From Paraburkholderia polaris (GTDB lineage: Bacteria; Pseudomonadota; Gammaproteobacteria; Burkholderiales; Burkholderiaceae): a stretch of 64,000 bases of DNA. The position numbers and the translations under genes were made by a program. The notes under the pieces were generated by a model. It saw only the letters and a list, made by a program, of their open reading frames with translations, was not told where the DNA came from and did not search any database. The DNA lies in the NCBI RefSeq assembly GCF_012927345.1, contig NZ_JABBGJ010000041.1, positions 37,724 to 101,723 of the forward strand. The letters run 5' to 3'. Below, piece by piece: positions 7,797-17,129 of the stretch. Numbering within the stretch: the first letter of the stretch is position 1; every line of letters begins with the position of its first letter.

Positions 7797-8170
7797 GGGG
7801 TGGATTTTTTTTGTGCCTGCGCGGCGGTTGTTGTTTGGGTGCTTGTGGGGTTGGTCCTTTCTTGTCTTGTTCGTTTGTGAGGCGCTTGATGTCCGCGTGC
7901 CTACGGTGTTGGCCTTTGCTTGAATTGTTATTGGTCTATTAGCGTCGCCCCTGTGCGGGGCGGCACCTACTTCTCTTTGCCGGCTGCAAAGAGAAGTAGG
8001 CAAGAGAAAGCAGCTAAAACCGCTCATGCTAAGTGGGAACCGTAGCCCGCAAGTGCTAGTGGCCCCGTGGAATCCGGGTTCTCGCACATTCGGCGTCAGT
8101 GACAAGGGTGTCATTCTTCCGGCGGCGCTGCGCGCGCCGAAGCGTAATTCATATCCCTCCCCTCGATGGG
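7797..8170. other. 374-bp intergenic region with palindromic repeat
   Basis: There is no gene. The first part is unusually G/T-rich on the plus strand and continues the skew of the preceding gene. The middle carries the inverted-repeat element at 7946-8000. Confidence 0.6.
7946..8000. repeat. REP-like double hairpin
   Basis: A 6-bp G+C hairpin (7946-7951 with 7957-7962) precedes a perfect 15-bp inverted repeat (7966-7980 CCTACTTCTCTTTGC pairing with 7986-8000, 5-nt loop). From memory, closely similar CCTACTT...AAAGTAGG palindromes recur in intergenic regions of Burkholderia and Paraburkholderia genomes, so a dispersed repeat is likely. Only one copy occurs in this window. Confidence 0.6.
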
Positions 8171-8992
8171 TTATGGCCGCGTCGCAGACGCGTAGTTCGC
8201 AGGTGTGATCCCCAGCAATCGTGTGAACGCTCGAGTCATATGACTCTGGTCGGCAAAGCCCGCTGCAGCAGCCGCGGCAGCCAATGTCGCGCCACTCGCG
8301 ATCAGCTGCCTCGCAAGTGTCACCCGTCGCTGCATCCTGTAGGCGTGTGGCGGTAATCCCATCTCGTGCGCGAAGCCTCGTAGCAGCTGGAAGCGGCTCA
8401 TGCCGGCGTCGGCAGCGAGATCGGCTAGCGTGAGCGGTGATGATGGATCGTCGTCGATGCGGGCCCTCGCTCGTGCAATTGGGCCCAACGACCGAAGCAA
8501 GCGCGAACGTGTATGCATGGTCGCGTGAGTCCGAACCAGATAGCCGAGCAACTCGAGCATCGCCTCCTCACGCACCAGATCGTCCGGCACGGTCGCTTCC
8601 ACCGATACCGTGAACAGTCGCTCGAACAACACCCTCAGCAACGGATCGTGTACCACCGGTTGCGTCAGTTCGATCTCGTGCGCAGCCACACCACTCAACT
8701 CGACCGCAACATCGGCCAGCATCGACGGCTCGAAATACAACATGCGCCATGCACGTCCGCGCTCGTCAAGCGGGCTGCCGTCGTGTACTTCGCCTGGATT
8801 CACCATGATCGCGTCGCTCGCCCGCGCTTCAACCACGCCACGCCCGCTCGACGACCGATGCCCGCCAGCATCGATCACGCCCACACCGAAGCGATCATGC
8901 GAATGGCGCGGAAACGAATGCGCCGTTTCGGCCACCGTCGCTTCGACGCCGGCAATCGCGCAACGAGGCATGTGAACGCGGCCGCGTGACAT
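8171..8992 (-). CDS. AraC-family transcriptional regulator
   Basis: From ATG 8992 (MSRGRVHMPRCAIAGVEATVAETAHSFPRHSHDRFGVGVIDAGGHR) the 273-residue protein has an AraC-type N-terminal cupin sensor domain (HSHDRFGVGV, SDAIMVNPGEVHDG) and a C-terminal double helix-turn-helix: LTLADLAADAGMSRFQLLRGFAHEMGLPPHAYRMQRRVTLARQLI and AAAAAAGFADQSHMTRAFTRLLGITPANY. The further upstream reading from 9232 is low-complexity and rejected. In this family the partner gene is often a LysE-type exporter, but none is adjacent. Effector and target are unknown. Confidence 0.88.
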   Translation of the reverse strand: MSRGRVHMPRCAIAGVEATVAETAHSFPRHSHDRFGVGVIDAGGHRSSSGRGVVEARASDAIMVNPGEVHDGSPLDERGRAWRMLYFEPSMLADVAVELSGVAAHEIELTQPVVHDPLLRVLFERLFTVSVEATVPDDLVREEAMLELLGYLVRTHATMHTRSRLLRSLGPIARARARIDDDPSSPLTLADLAADAGMSRFQLLRGFAHEMGLPPHAYRMQRRVTLARQLIASGATLAAAAAAAGFADQSHMTRAFTRLLGITPANYASATRP

Positions 8993-9269
8993 GGCCCGCC
9001 TCTCAGAAGTTGAAGAAGGATTTGCGTAGCATATTACGCAGCAACGTGCGCAGCGAATTGCATTGCGGCACACACAGCAAAAACGGAAGGCGAAGTGCAC
9101 GGTGAGACGCGCCACGAACCGCACGTCGAACTGCGCAGTAATCCTCGCGCGGAACTGCAACGCGGTCGGCACGCCGCATTGCGCAGCGAACCGTGTGCGG
9201 ATCTCCGGAGCAAGCCGCACACCGATCCGCACAGCAAACTACGGAACGACGCGCCAGCCAGGCCGCTCA

Positions 9270-10196
9270 TCAACCACGCCCCTCGTCCGTGCGCTCACCC
9301 TCGCGGATCTTGCCTTGCGACACGCTGCTGCCCGGCGGCACGCTATGCGTAAGCCACACATTGCCGCCAATCACCGAGCCACGCCCAATGGTCACGCGGC
9401 CGAGAATCGTCGCGCCGGCATAAATCACGACGTCGTCTTCAACGACCGGATGGCGTGCGTTGCCCTTGATCAGCGCGCCGTCAAGGTCCGCAGCGAAGCT
9501 CTTCGCGCCGAGCGTCACGGCCTGATAGACACGCACACGCTCGCCGATGATCGCGGTCTCGCCGATCACGACGCCCGTGCCGTGGTCGATGAAGAAGCTC
9601 GGCCCAATGGTCGCGCCGGGGTGAATGTCGATGCCGGTCGCCGAGTGCGCGATCTCGTTGATGAAGCGCGCGAGCAAGGGCACGCCGAGCCGATGCAACG
9701 CGTGCGCAAGACGATGGTGCGTCATTGCCCACACGCCCGGATAACACAGCAGAATTTCAGTGATGTGCTGGGCAGCCGGGTCGCCAGTGAAAGCGGCCTG
9801 AATATCGCTGACCAGCAACGCGCGAATGCCAGGCAACTGCGTGCCGAATTCCCGCGCGACGTTGAACGCGCGCTCCCTCAGATCCGCATCAGGCGTTTCT
9901 CCGAACTCGGGCAGAAAGCGCAAGGCGCGTCGTATCTGTTCGGCGAGCAATCGCAAAGTGCTTTCGAGCGTGTGGCCAACGTAGTAGTCGACCGTTTCGT
10001 CGGTTAAATCGGGAGCCCCGTAATGCGTGGGAAACAGCGCGGCGCGCAAGCCGCCGACAATGGCGATCACCGCTTCGCGCGACGGCAGCTCGCGAATGCC
10101 GAGCGGATGCCGCGTGCGATGCAATTCTTCACGCGACGCACGCAAGTCCGCGACGATCTGTTCGAGACCCCAGCTGTGGGAAGGCACATTAGGCAT
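9270..10196 (-). CDS. epsC: Serine O-acetyltransferase, EpsC type
   Basis: The 308-residue protein consists of an alpha-helical N-terminal half and a left-handed beta-helix of hexapeptide repeats (IDIHPGATIGPSFFIDHGTGVVIGETAIIGERVRVYQAVTLGAKSF...VIYAGATILGRVTIGRGSVIGGNVWLTHSVPPGS). The DHGTGVVIGE motif holds the catalytic His of serine acetyltransferases, which make O-acetylserine from serine and acetyl-CoA for cysteine synthesis. Length and the LTDETVDYYVGHTLESTLRLLAEQIRRAL helical region match the EpsC branch rather than the shorter enterobacterial CysE. It appears monocistronic. The segment 8993-9269 downstream holds only imperfect GC-rich repeats. Confidence 0.92.
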   Translation of the reverse strand: MPNVPSHSWGLEQIVADLRASREELHRTRHPLGIRELPSREAVIAIVGGLRAALFPTHYGAPDLTDETVDYYVGHTLESTLRLLAEQIRRALRFLPEFGETPDADLRERAFNVAREFGTQLPGIRALLVSDIQAAFTGDPAAQHITEILLCYPGVWAMTHHRLAHALHRLGVPLLARFINEIAHSATGIDIHPGATIGPSFFIDHGTGVVIGETAIIGERVRVYQAVTLGAKSFAADLDGALIKGNARHPVVEDDVVIYAGATILGRVTIGRGSVIGGNVWLTHSVPPGSSVSQGKIREGERTDEGRG

Positions 10197-10329
10197 AAAA
10201 GGACAGCGCCGTGCGCCAGGCGCGGTTCAGAGTGATTGTCCCGAGAGATTACCGCGTTTTGCCGCGGTTCGCGCAGCCTCGCACGGCCGCCCGATATGTT
10301 GGCCCGCGCATGCCGGACGCGCTTCAGCT

Positions 10330-10563
10330 TCAGATGGTCACGCTGCTCGCATCGATCCAGCGCACCGCCCAGTCGCGTGCGTGCGCGATAGCGGTGGCTT
10401 CGTCAGGAAAACGCAAGTCAGTAGGGAAAAAACGGTTGGCGACCAGTTCGCCGTCGCTCGAGCGGGAGATGACCACATAAGGTTGCCAAGTGCCATCGCC
10501 CGCGCGCGCCGGCGCGCAATTCAGCAAATAGCCGCGATGTGTGAATGCAGCATCGAAGTGCAT
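10330..10563 (-). CDS. Small hypothetical protein
   Basis: The 77-residue frame MHFDAAFTHRGYLLNCAPARAGDGTWQPYVVISRSSDGELVANRFFPTDLRFPDEATAIAHARDWAVRWIDASSVTI has a coherent small-domain look: two beta-hairpin-like stretches, then the helix DEATAIAHARDWAVRWI. I recognise it as the kind of short conserved Burkholderia protein often found singly. No signal peptide, membrane span or function. Confidence 0.6.
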   Translation of the reverse strand: MHFDAAFTHRGYLLNCAPARAGDGTWQPYVVISRSSDGELVANRFFPTDLRFPDEATAIAHARDWAVRWIDASSVTI

Positions 10564-10921
10564 GTGTCACCCGCCCTGACGGCCCCGTGAGATGTTTTGA
10601 GTAGCGCGCGTCTCTTCGTTCTCGGCCAGGTAAAAACCGCCGGACACATGTCGTCAACACATGTCGTCAACGCATGTCGTCTAATTAACCGCGCTTCGCT
10701 CGTCGGAGTAAGATCATACTCTGTAGAAAATAGGCGTCCATTAAAAAAAACGAAAAGAATTCCGGACGCAATCGCCAGTTGAAATGCCCGCATACGTAAC
10801 TGCGCATAACCGCGAAGCGACTGCGGCACAAGCGCAGTACAAACTCACACGCACAAAGACATTGTGCGAGGCGGAACGGGTTTTGCTGCACTTCAACCAT
10901 GTCATCTTCACCGGAGAATGC
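10564..10921. other. 358-bp intergenic region with short tandem repeat
   Basis: It holds a 13-bp tandem repeat (10646-10681) and an AT-rich segment around 10690-10760 that probably carries the promoter of the next gene. No other gene is seen. Confidence 0.5.
10646..10681. repeat. 13-bp tandem repeat, 2.8 copies
   Basis: ACATGTCGTCAAC occurs twice in a row (10646-10658, 10659-10671), followed by a partial third copy with one change (10672-10681). Confidence 0.85.
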
Positions 10922-11377
10922 ATGATGAACAGCGATATCAACAAGCCAGCAGACGCCAGCAAGCAACTGCACACCACCGGCCCGCGCACGACGGAGCTGC
11001 ATAACGACCGCACCCATGACAGCACGGTCGACACCGACGGCAAGAATCTCGAGGCCGCCCGCATCGCCGGCCACAGCCCGATCTCGCCCGACGAAATCAC
11101 GACGAGCAACGCGACCCTCATCAACAGTGTGCCCGAGGCGCACGACGGCATGGCCGGCTTCGACAGCCGGGTTGGCGGCAATCACCTGCTGCTGGCGCTC
11201 GAACCGGGCTACACGGTCATCGACAAAGGCATGGTCCCGCCGCAAGGCGTCGAATCAGCAGATGATGAGTTCGACGACCCTCGTTCAATCCGCAGCCGTC
11301 GCGAACGCGGCCGCATTCATTACGCCCTTAATCATTTGCGGCCCACTCGTGTGATCGAATTACATCGGGCGAAATAA
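10922..11377 (+). CDS. Hypothetical protein, Burkholderia type (possibly DUF3005)
   Basis: The ATG at 10922 (or 10925) follows a GGAGA ribosome binding site at 10913-10917. The 151-residue product begins with a hydrophilic, disordered-looking tail. A core follows: NATLINSVPEAHDGMAGFDSRVGGNHLLLALEPGYTVIDKGMVPPQGV, then a highly charged C-terminus RSIRSRRERGRIHYALNHLRPTRVIELHRAK. The core reminds me of a short Burkholderia-restricted domain annotated as DUF3005, but I cannot verify this. There is no membrane or export signal. Confidence 0.62.
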   Translation: MMNSDINKPADASKQLHTTGPRTTELHNDRTHDSTVDTDGKNLEAARIAGHSPISPDEITTSNATLINSVPEAHDGMAGFDSRVGGNHLLLALEPGYTVIDKGMVPPQGVESADDEFDDPRSIRSRRERGRIHYALNHLRPTRVIELHRAK

Positions 11378-11584
11378 GTATTTGCGCGGCGCGTATTCGT
11401 TTGAATTGCGCCGCTTGCGCCGATTAATCAGTCAATTCCAAAGCGCGCCCCGTTTGAATGACGGCGCGCGTTGCGTCACGGATTAGAAACTCAGGGTTGC
11501 AGGACCTGCGAGCCGAAGGGGCTATTTCCGCCCGCCGAACGCCGACACAATCGACTGCACGTCCAATACTAAACGGAGCAGCAG

Positions 11585-12190
11585 ATGAAAAAGATCGTCG
11601 TGATCGGCGCAACCGGCACGGTCGGCCAGGCAGTGAGCGCAGCATTGAAAGCGCGCCATGAAGTCATCGAAGTGGGCGCGACGCGCGGCCAGTATCGCGT
11701 CGACAGCACCGACCCGGCCAGCATCGAGCGCCTCTTTAGCGAGATCGGCAAGGTCGACGGCGTCGTCACCGCCACCGGCAAGCTGCATTTCGGCCCCCTG
11801 CCGGAGATGAGCGTCGAGCAGTTCTGGGTCGGCCTGCGCGACAAGCTGATGGGTCAGATCAACGTAGTGCTGGGCGCCCAGCGGTACGTGAATGACGGCG
11901 GCTCGTTCACGCTGACGAGTGGCATTGTCGGCGACGAACCGATTCGCGAAGGCGCGAATGCAACCACCGTCAACCTCGCCCTGGAAGGCTTCGTGCGCGG
12001 CGCCGCGATCGAATTGCCACGCGGCATCCGCATTAACGTGGTAAGCCCGACCGTACTGACCGAAGCGCTCGACGCATTTGCGCCCTACTTCCGCGGCTTC
12101 GAACCGGTGAGCGCCGAACGTGCGGCACAGGCCTACCTGCGCAGTGTGGAAGGCGCGCAAACGGGCCGGGTGTATCGCGTGGGGTACTAA
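11585..12190 (+). CDS. Short SDR-family oxidoreductase with atypical active site
   Basis: The 201-residue protein opens with the Rossmann motif VVIGATGTVGQAV (GxxGxxG) and continues as a compact short-chain dehydrogenase: DGVVTATGKLHFGPL takes the place of the NNAG strand, FTLTSGIVGDEPI supplies the catalytic-Ser position, and IRINVVSPTVL follows the active-site helix. The usual YxxxK pair is not present: the corresponding segment reads REGANATTVNLALEGFVRGAAIEL. It may therefore bind NAD(P) without standard catalysis or use other residues. It is monocistronic, with a good start at 11585. Confidence 0.82.
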   Translation: MKKIVVIGATGTVGQAVSAALKARHEVIEVGATRGQYRVDSTDPASIERLFSEIGKVDGVVTATGKLHFGPLPEMSVEQFWVGLRDKLMGQINVVLGAQRYVNDGGSFTLTSGIVGDEPIREGANATTVNLALEGFVRGAAIELPRGIRINVVSPTVLTEALDAFAPYFRGFEPVSAERAAQAYLRSVEGAQTGRVYRVGY

Positions 12191-12359
12191 GGCAACGCAC
12201 AGGGTCTGAAGCACAGGCTCGACGCGCGAGCCGCCCGCGCCGGGCCTCTACGCCCATCGCTAAGGTTACGCGATGCGGTCCAGCCGCACCGCGCCCCCCT
12301 CCCTTGCGTGTGGCCACTCTCAGGCAGCTTCACGACTCTCTCCACGGCCCTGGGTAAAC

Positions 12360-14099
12360 TCAGTGAATCTCCGGCTCGCCGGTTGCGCCCGTTTGCGCGC
12401 CGCCGCGCTGCAGGAAATCGAAGTCGCAACCTTTGTTCGCCTGCAGCACATGCACCTGATGCAAGGCGCCGTAGCCGCGCGTAAAACGTGGCTCGGGCTT
12501 GACCCAGGCGGCCTTGCGACGCGTCAGTTCTTCCTCGGGTACGAGCATGTTGAGCTTGCGCCGCGGCACGTCCAGTTCGATCAGATCACCGCTTTGCACC
12601 AGCGCAAGCGGGCCGCCGACAAACGACTCCGGCGCGACGTGCAACACGCACGCGCCGTAACTCGTCCCGCTCATCCGTGCGTCCGATATACGCACCATAT
12701 CGCGCACGCCCTTTAGCAGCAACTTCCGCGGGATCGGTAGTTGCCCCCACTCGGGCATACCCGGTGCACCCACCGGCCCCGCATGCTGAAGCACGATCAC
12801 GCAGTTTTCGTCGATGTCGAGCGCTTCGTCGTCGATGCGCGCGGCCATGTCGTTGTAGTCCTTGAACACCACCGCGCGGCCGGTATGGACGAGCAGTTGC
12901 GGCTCCGCCGCGCCGGGTTTGATCACGGCGCCATCGGGCGCGAGATTGCCGCGTAGCACCGCGAGGCCGTTATTGGGCAGGAGCGGCGCGCTGCGGCGGC
13001 GGATTACCTCGTCGTTGAAAATCGTCGCGCCTTCGAGGTTCTCGCCGAGCGTGCGGCCGTTCACGGTTTTCTGCGAGCGGTCGATCAGCTCGCCCAGTTC
13101 GGCGAGCATGGCCGGCAAACCGCCCGCATAGAAAAAGTCCTCCATCAGATACGCGCCGGTCGGACGAACGTTCGCCAGGACAGGCGTGCGGCGCGAGATG
13201 TCGTCATAGCGATCGAGCGTCAGTTCGATGCCGGCGCGGCGCGCGAGCGCGATCATATGCACGATCGCATTGGTCGAACCAGACAGCGCGAGGCAGGTGG
13301 TCACGGCGTTGTCGATCGAGCCGGCGGTGATCAGATCGGATGGTTTCAGGTCCTCCCACACCATCTCGACGATACGCATGCCGGTTTTCGCCGCCATCTG
13401 CGCGTGCCGCGAATCCGCTGCGGGAATGGAGGCAAAACCAGGCAGTGTAAAGCCGAGCGCTTCGGCCGCGCTCGTCATGGTCGACGCGGTGCCCATCGTC
13501 ATGCAGTGTCCAGGCGAGCGCGCGATACCGCCTTCGACGCCTTGCCAGTCCTCTTCCGTGATGGTCCCCGCGCGCAACTCGGCCCAGTACTTCCAGGCGT
13601 CCGAACCGGAGCCGAGCGTGACGCCGTTCCAGTTACCGCGCAGCATCGGACCGGCCGGCAGAAAGATTGCCGGCAGATCCATCGAGATCGCGCCCATCAG
13701 TAAAGCGGGCGTAGTCTTGTCGCAACCGCCCATCAGCACGACGCCGTCTGCGGGATACGAGCGCAGCGTCTCCTCGGCCTCCATCGCAAGGAAGTTGCGA
13801 TACAGCATCGTGGTGGGCTTCTGGAATGGCTCGGAGAGTGTCTGCACGGGCAGTTCGACCGGAAAGCCGCCCGCCTGCCAGATGCCGCGTTTCACTTCTT
13901 CGACACGTTGCTTGAAATGCGTATGGCAAGCGTTGATCTCGCTCCACGTGTTGAGGATCGCGATCACCGGCTTCCCCGCGTATTCCTCGCGGCTATAGCC
14001 CATTTGCGCGGTGCGCGAGCGATGGCCGAACGAGCGCAGATCGTTCACGCCGTACCAGCGGTGGCTGCGCAGTTCTTCAGGTTTCTTTCTCGTCGTCAA
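12360..14099 (-). CDS. IlvD/Edd-family dehydratase, L-arabinonate-dehydratase-like
   Basis: The 579-residue protein belongs to the IlvD/Edd dehydratase family. Cys58 (INACHTHF), Cys126 (GGCDKTTPA) and Cys199 (SPGHCMTMG) match, within one residue, the [2Fe-2S] ligands known for Rhizobium L-arabinonate dehydratase (Cys59, Cys127, Cys200), and the length is the same. Such enzymes dehydrate pentonates or hexonates to 2-keto-3-deoxy sugar acids. Upstream on the same strand lie a lactonase-like SMP-30 gene and a four-gene ABC importer, consistent with uptake of a sugar or sugar acid, lactone opening, then dehydration. It is not the branched-chain amino acid enzyme: no ilv genes are nearby and the length and motifs fit the sugar-acid branch. 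The exact substrate is inference. Confidence 0.88.
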   Translation of the reverse strand: MTTRKKPEELRSHRWYGVNDLRSFGHRSRTAQMGYSREEYAGKPVIAILNTWSEINACHTHFKQRVEEVKRGIWQAGGFPVELPVQTLSEPFQKPTTMLYRNFLAMEAEETLRSYPADGVVLMGGCDKTTPALLMGAISMDLPAIFLPAGPMLRGNWNGVTLGSGSDAWKYWAELRAGTITEEDWQGVEGGIARSPGHCMTMGTASTMTSAAEALGFTLPGFASIPAADSRHAQMAAKTGMRIVEMVWEDLKPSDLITAGSIDNAVTTCLALSGSTNAIVHMIALARRAGIELTLDRYDDISRRTPVLANVRPTGAYLMEDFFYAGGLPAMLAELGELIDRSQKTVNGRTLGENLEGATIFNDEVIRRRSAPLLPNNGLAVLRGNLAPDGAVIKPGAAEPQLLVHTGRAVVFKDYNDMAARIDDEALDIDENCVIVLQHAGPVGAPGMPEWGQLPIPRKLLLKGVRDMVRISDARMSGTSYGACVLHVAPESFVGGPLALVQSGDLIELDVPRRKLNMLVPEEELTRRKAAWVKPEPRFTRGYGALHQVHVLQANKGCDFDFLQRGGAQTGATGEPEIH

Positions 14100-14245
14100 C
14101 GTCTACTCCACGATGTCTTTCGCCGTCCCCGATCCACCAACGGGACTTCCTTCGGGGCGGGGGATTTCTTCGCCGCGTGCTTCCGCGCTTCAGTGCTTCC
14201 GTGATTCAATGCCTCAGCGCTGCAGTGCTTCAGCGCTTCAATGGC

Positions 14246-15175
14246 TCAGCGCTTCTGCTCCTTCACGCGCGACACGATCTGAGTCGGGCTGACGAATTGC
14301 AGCGCAATCAGCACCCAGATCAGCGTGATCGCCATGTAGATCATCGCCATCGCATCGATCGATTGCGGCGCGCGCACGCCGGTTGAAAATACAGCGTAGT
14401 ACAAGGCGACCACGAGCGTTTGCGTCGCGGGACCCGCCGTAAAGAATGTCAGTTCGAACATGCCGATGGTGCGCACCAGCACGAGCAGCCCGGCCGCCAG
14501 CATGCCGGGCACCAGCAAGGGCAGCAGCACATAGCGGAAATAGCGGAATGTGTTCGCGCCGAAAATGCGCGCCGCCGCTTCGAGATTGGGATCGATCTGT
14601 TCGATGAACGGCGTCATCACCAGAATCACGAACGGCAGCGCCGGCACGAGATTCGCGAGAATCACGCCGCCCAGCGTGCCCGCGAGGCCGACCTTGTACA
14701 TCACGGTCGCCATCGGAATGCCGTACGTCACGGGCGGCACCATCAGGGGCAACAGGAAAATCAGCATCGCCGTGCGCTTGCCGCGAAACTGCACACGGGC
14801 GAGCGCATACGCCGCGGGCACGCCGAGCACAACCGACAACACCACTACCGCGCCGACCACTTCGACGGTGACCCACAACACGCTCGCCAACTGGAAATCG
14901 CTCCACGCCTGCGCATACCAATGCAGCGTAAAGCCTTGCGGCAACAAGGTGCCGAACCAGCGGGTCGCCACCGAATTCACCGCCACGGTCGCAATCAGCA
15001 ACACCACGTTGACAAGGAAAAACACCATCGCGCCCCATACCAGCACGTGCCAGATGCGGCCCGCCACGCTGGCGCGCTGCTTCACGCGCTTGCTGGGTTG
15101 CTGCGCGCCGTCGTTGTTTTCGTTCGATGTGGACGCCGACCACGAAGGATGCGCGGCGTGACGATCGGCAGCCAT
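14246..15175 (-). CDS. ABC transporter permease (spermidine/putrescine-Fe3+ type), second
   Basis: The start at 15175 overlaps the upstream permease stop by one base (TGATG). The 309-residue protein has a hydrophilic N-terminus and six membrane spans. The EAA loop IDPNLEAAARIFGANTFRYFRYVLLPLLVPGM contacts the ATPase and is typical of PotC/PhnV-like permeases. It works with the other permease, the ATPase at 16050-17129 and the binding protein at 17272-18441. Confidence 0.9.
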   Translation of the reverse strand: MAADRHAAHPSWSASTSNENNDGAQQPSKRVKQRASVAGRIWHVLVWGAMVFFLVNVVLLIATVAVNSVATRWFGTLLPQGFTLHWYAQAWSDFQLASVLWVTVEVVGAVVVLSVVLGVPAAYALARVQFRGKRTAMLIFLLPLMVPPVTYGIPMATVMYKVGLAGTLGGVILANLVPALPFVILVMTPFIEQIDPNLEAAARIFGANTFRYFRYVLLPLLVPGMLAAGLLVLVRTIGMFELTFFTAGPATQTLVVALYYAVFSTGVRAPQSIDAMAMIYMAITLIWVLIALQFVSPTQIVSRVKEQKR

Positions 15176-16053
15176 CAGCCTTTGCCTCCCGTCACCGGAC
15201 CGCTGTAGAAGAAGCGGCGCGCGCCGAGCATGCTGGCGACCACCAGCAGTTGCACGAAACCCATCACCATCGCGATCGCGGAAGCAAGCGAATAGTCGTA
15301 GCTTTCGAACGCGGCTTCGGCGGCGGCGATCGACATCACACGCGTCGGGCCTGCGGGCGCCCCGAGCAGCACCGCCGACGGAAACACCGAGAACGCCTGC
15401 ACGAACGATAAACACGCGGCCATTGTTAACCCAGGCACCAGCAGCGGCAGATAGATGCGACGAAACTGCTCCCACGGACTCGCGCCGAGCGTGGCGGCGG
15501 CGCTCGCGAGCGTCGGATCGATGCCGGTCACGTATGACAGCGTCAGCAGAAACGCAAACGGAAAACCCGACACGATCAGCGAGATCAGCACGCCCCAGAA
15601 GTTATGCGTCAAACGCACTTCATGGGTGTAGAGATGCAGGCCTTGCAACGCCTGCGGAAACCAGCCGTTCGGCCCGAAGTACGTGAGCATGCCGTCCGCG
15701 ATCAGCACGGTGCCGAGCGTGACGGGAATCACCAGCAGCGTCGTGACGAGTTTCTGATAGGGCGAATTGCGGCGCAGCGCGAACGCCACGGGAACCGACA
15801 CGCCAACGTTGATCAGCGTCGCGGGTACAGCGAGCTTGAGCGTGACGAGAATAGTCGGCCACATCGACGTGTCGGTGAAGAACGTCAGATAGTTGGCCCA
15901 CAGGCCACCGCCGTTCATCGGCCGGAACGACAGGACCAAACCGTACGCAAACGGATAGATAAACAACGCGACGATGAAGATCAAAGCCGGCGCGACCAGC
16001 CACGCTTTGGCGTCGCGCGGCACGAGCGGCGGCGACAACGTAGGCGTGTTCAC
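15175..16053 (-). CDS. ABC transporter permease (spermidine/putrescine-Fe3+ type), first
   Basis: The 292-residue protein has six predicted membrane helices (WLVAPALIFIVALFIYPFAYGLVLSF at the N-terminus) and an EAA loop GIDPTLASAAATLGASPWEQFRRIYLPLLVPGL. This is a PotB/PhnU-type inner-membrane subunit. Its ATG overlaps the ATPase stop by four bases (16050-16053), showing translational coupling within the importer operon. Confidence 0.91.
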   Translation of the reverse strand: MNTPTLSPPLVPRDAKAWLVAPALIFIVALFIYPFAYGLVLSFRPMNGGGLWANYLTFFTDTSMWPTILVTLKLAVPATLINVGVSVPVAFALRRNSPYQKLVTTLLVIPVTLGTVLIADGMLTYFGPNGWFPQALQGLHLYTHEVRLTHNFWGVLISLIVSGFPFAFLLTLSYVTGIDPTLASAAATLGASPWEQFRRIYLPLLVPGLTMAACLSFVQAFSVFPSAVLLGAPAGPTRVMSIAAAEAAFESYDYSLASAIAMVMGFVQLLVVASMLGARRFFYSGPVTGGKG

Positions 16054-17129
16054 GCAGCCTCTCCGTCATAGACGAGCGTGCGTGACGGCGGCACGCGCAG
16101 ACTGATGCGTTCGCCCTCTACGAATTCGCCCGCGATGCGCGCCCACAAGTCGCCGAACGCGGTCTTCACCCGCAACAGTGAATCGTGGCCGCCGTATTCC
16201 ACGGTCATCACCAGCGCATCGAACGCGTTTTCCGTGCCAGCCGCTGCACGCTCCATATCCTCTGGGCGCAACGCGACGCTCACGCGCTTGCTGTTGAAAC
16301 CGGCCATCGGCATACCGATCAGACGCACGCCGTTCGCGCTCACAGCAACCCCATCACCTTGCGTGCCTTCGAGCACGAATTCAGTCACGTTGCGATAGCC
16401 CATGAAACGCGCGACATGCAAATTCTGCGGCCGCGTGTAGACCTCTTTCGGCGTGCCGATCTGCTGCACCACCCCCTCTTTCATCACGACGATGCGATCG
16501 GCCATGGAAAGCGCTTCGTCCTGATCGTGCGTTACGTAGAGGGTCGCGCGTTCGAGCTGGCTATGGATGCGGCGAATCTCCGCACGCATTTCAATGCGCA
16601 ATTTCGTATCGAGGTTCGACAGCGGCTCGTCCATCAGAATCAGCGGCGGTTCGATCACGATCGCCCGCGCAATCGCCACGCGCTGCTGCTGACCGCCCGA
16701 AAGCTGCCCGGGCAGCTTGCGTTCATGCCCGACCAGTTGCACGAGTTGCAACGCTTCACGCGCACGGCGCATGGCTTCGCTCTTGCCGACACCGCGCATC
16801 TTCAATCCGAACCCGACGTTATCGAGCACGCTCATATGCGGAAACAGCGCGTAGCTCTGGAACACCATGCCGAAGCCGCGCTTTTCCGGCGGCAACACGT
16901 CGATGCGTTTATCGTCGAGCCAGATACCGCCGCCGCTCAACGGCTGCAAACCGGCGATGCAATTGAGCGCCGTCGATTTACCGCAACCCGAAGGTCCGAG
17001 CAACGCGATGAACTCGCCACGCTGGATATTCAGATCGAGACCTTGCAACGCCGCGACCGCCTGGCCCTCCGCATTCGTGAAACTGCGACTCACCGAATCG
17101 AGCCGCAACTGCTCAAAGTGATGCTTCAT
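16050..17129 (-). CDS. ABC transporter ATP-binding protein (PotA/UgpC-like)
   Basis: Start at ATG 17129, preceded by AGGAAA at standard spacing. The 359-residue protein has Walker A GPSGCGKST, Q-loop VFQSYALFPHM, signature LSGGQQQR, Walker B LILMDEPLSNLDTKL and switch His in VTHDQDEA, followed by a C-terminal TOBE regulatory domain (VSVALRPEDM). It drives the importer encoded with it. A 28-codon leader ORF ends inside its first codons (see 17113-17199). Confidence 0.94.
   Translation of the reverse strand: MKHHFEQLRLDSVSRSFTNAEGQAVAALQGLDLNIQRGEFIALLGPSGCGKSTALNCIAGLQPLSGGGIWLDDKRIDVLPPEKRGFGMVFQSYALFPHMSVLDNVGFGLKMRGVGKSEAMRRAREALQLVQLVGHERKLPGQLSGGQQQRVAIARAIVIEPPLILMDEPLSNLDTKLRIEMRAEIRRIHSQLERATLYVTHDQDEALSMADRIVVMKEGVVQQIGTPKEVYTRPQNLHVARFMGYRNVTEFVLEGTQGDGVAVSANGVRLIGMPMAGFNSKRVSVALRPEDMERAAAGTENAFDALVMTVEYGGHDSLLRVKTAFGDLWARIAGEFVEGERISLRVPPSRTLVYDGEAA

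Noticed and set aside
9034..9352. Short frames on both strands in a repetitive GC-rich gap downstream of EpsC
   Set aside because: They encode Arg/Ala/His-rich low-complexity peptides with no start signal or family resemblance.
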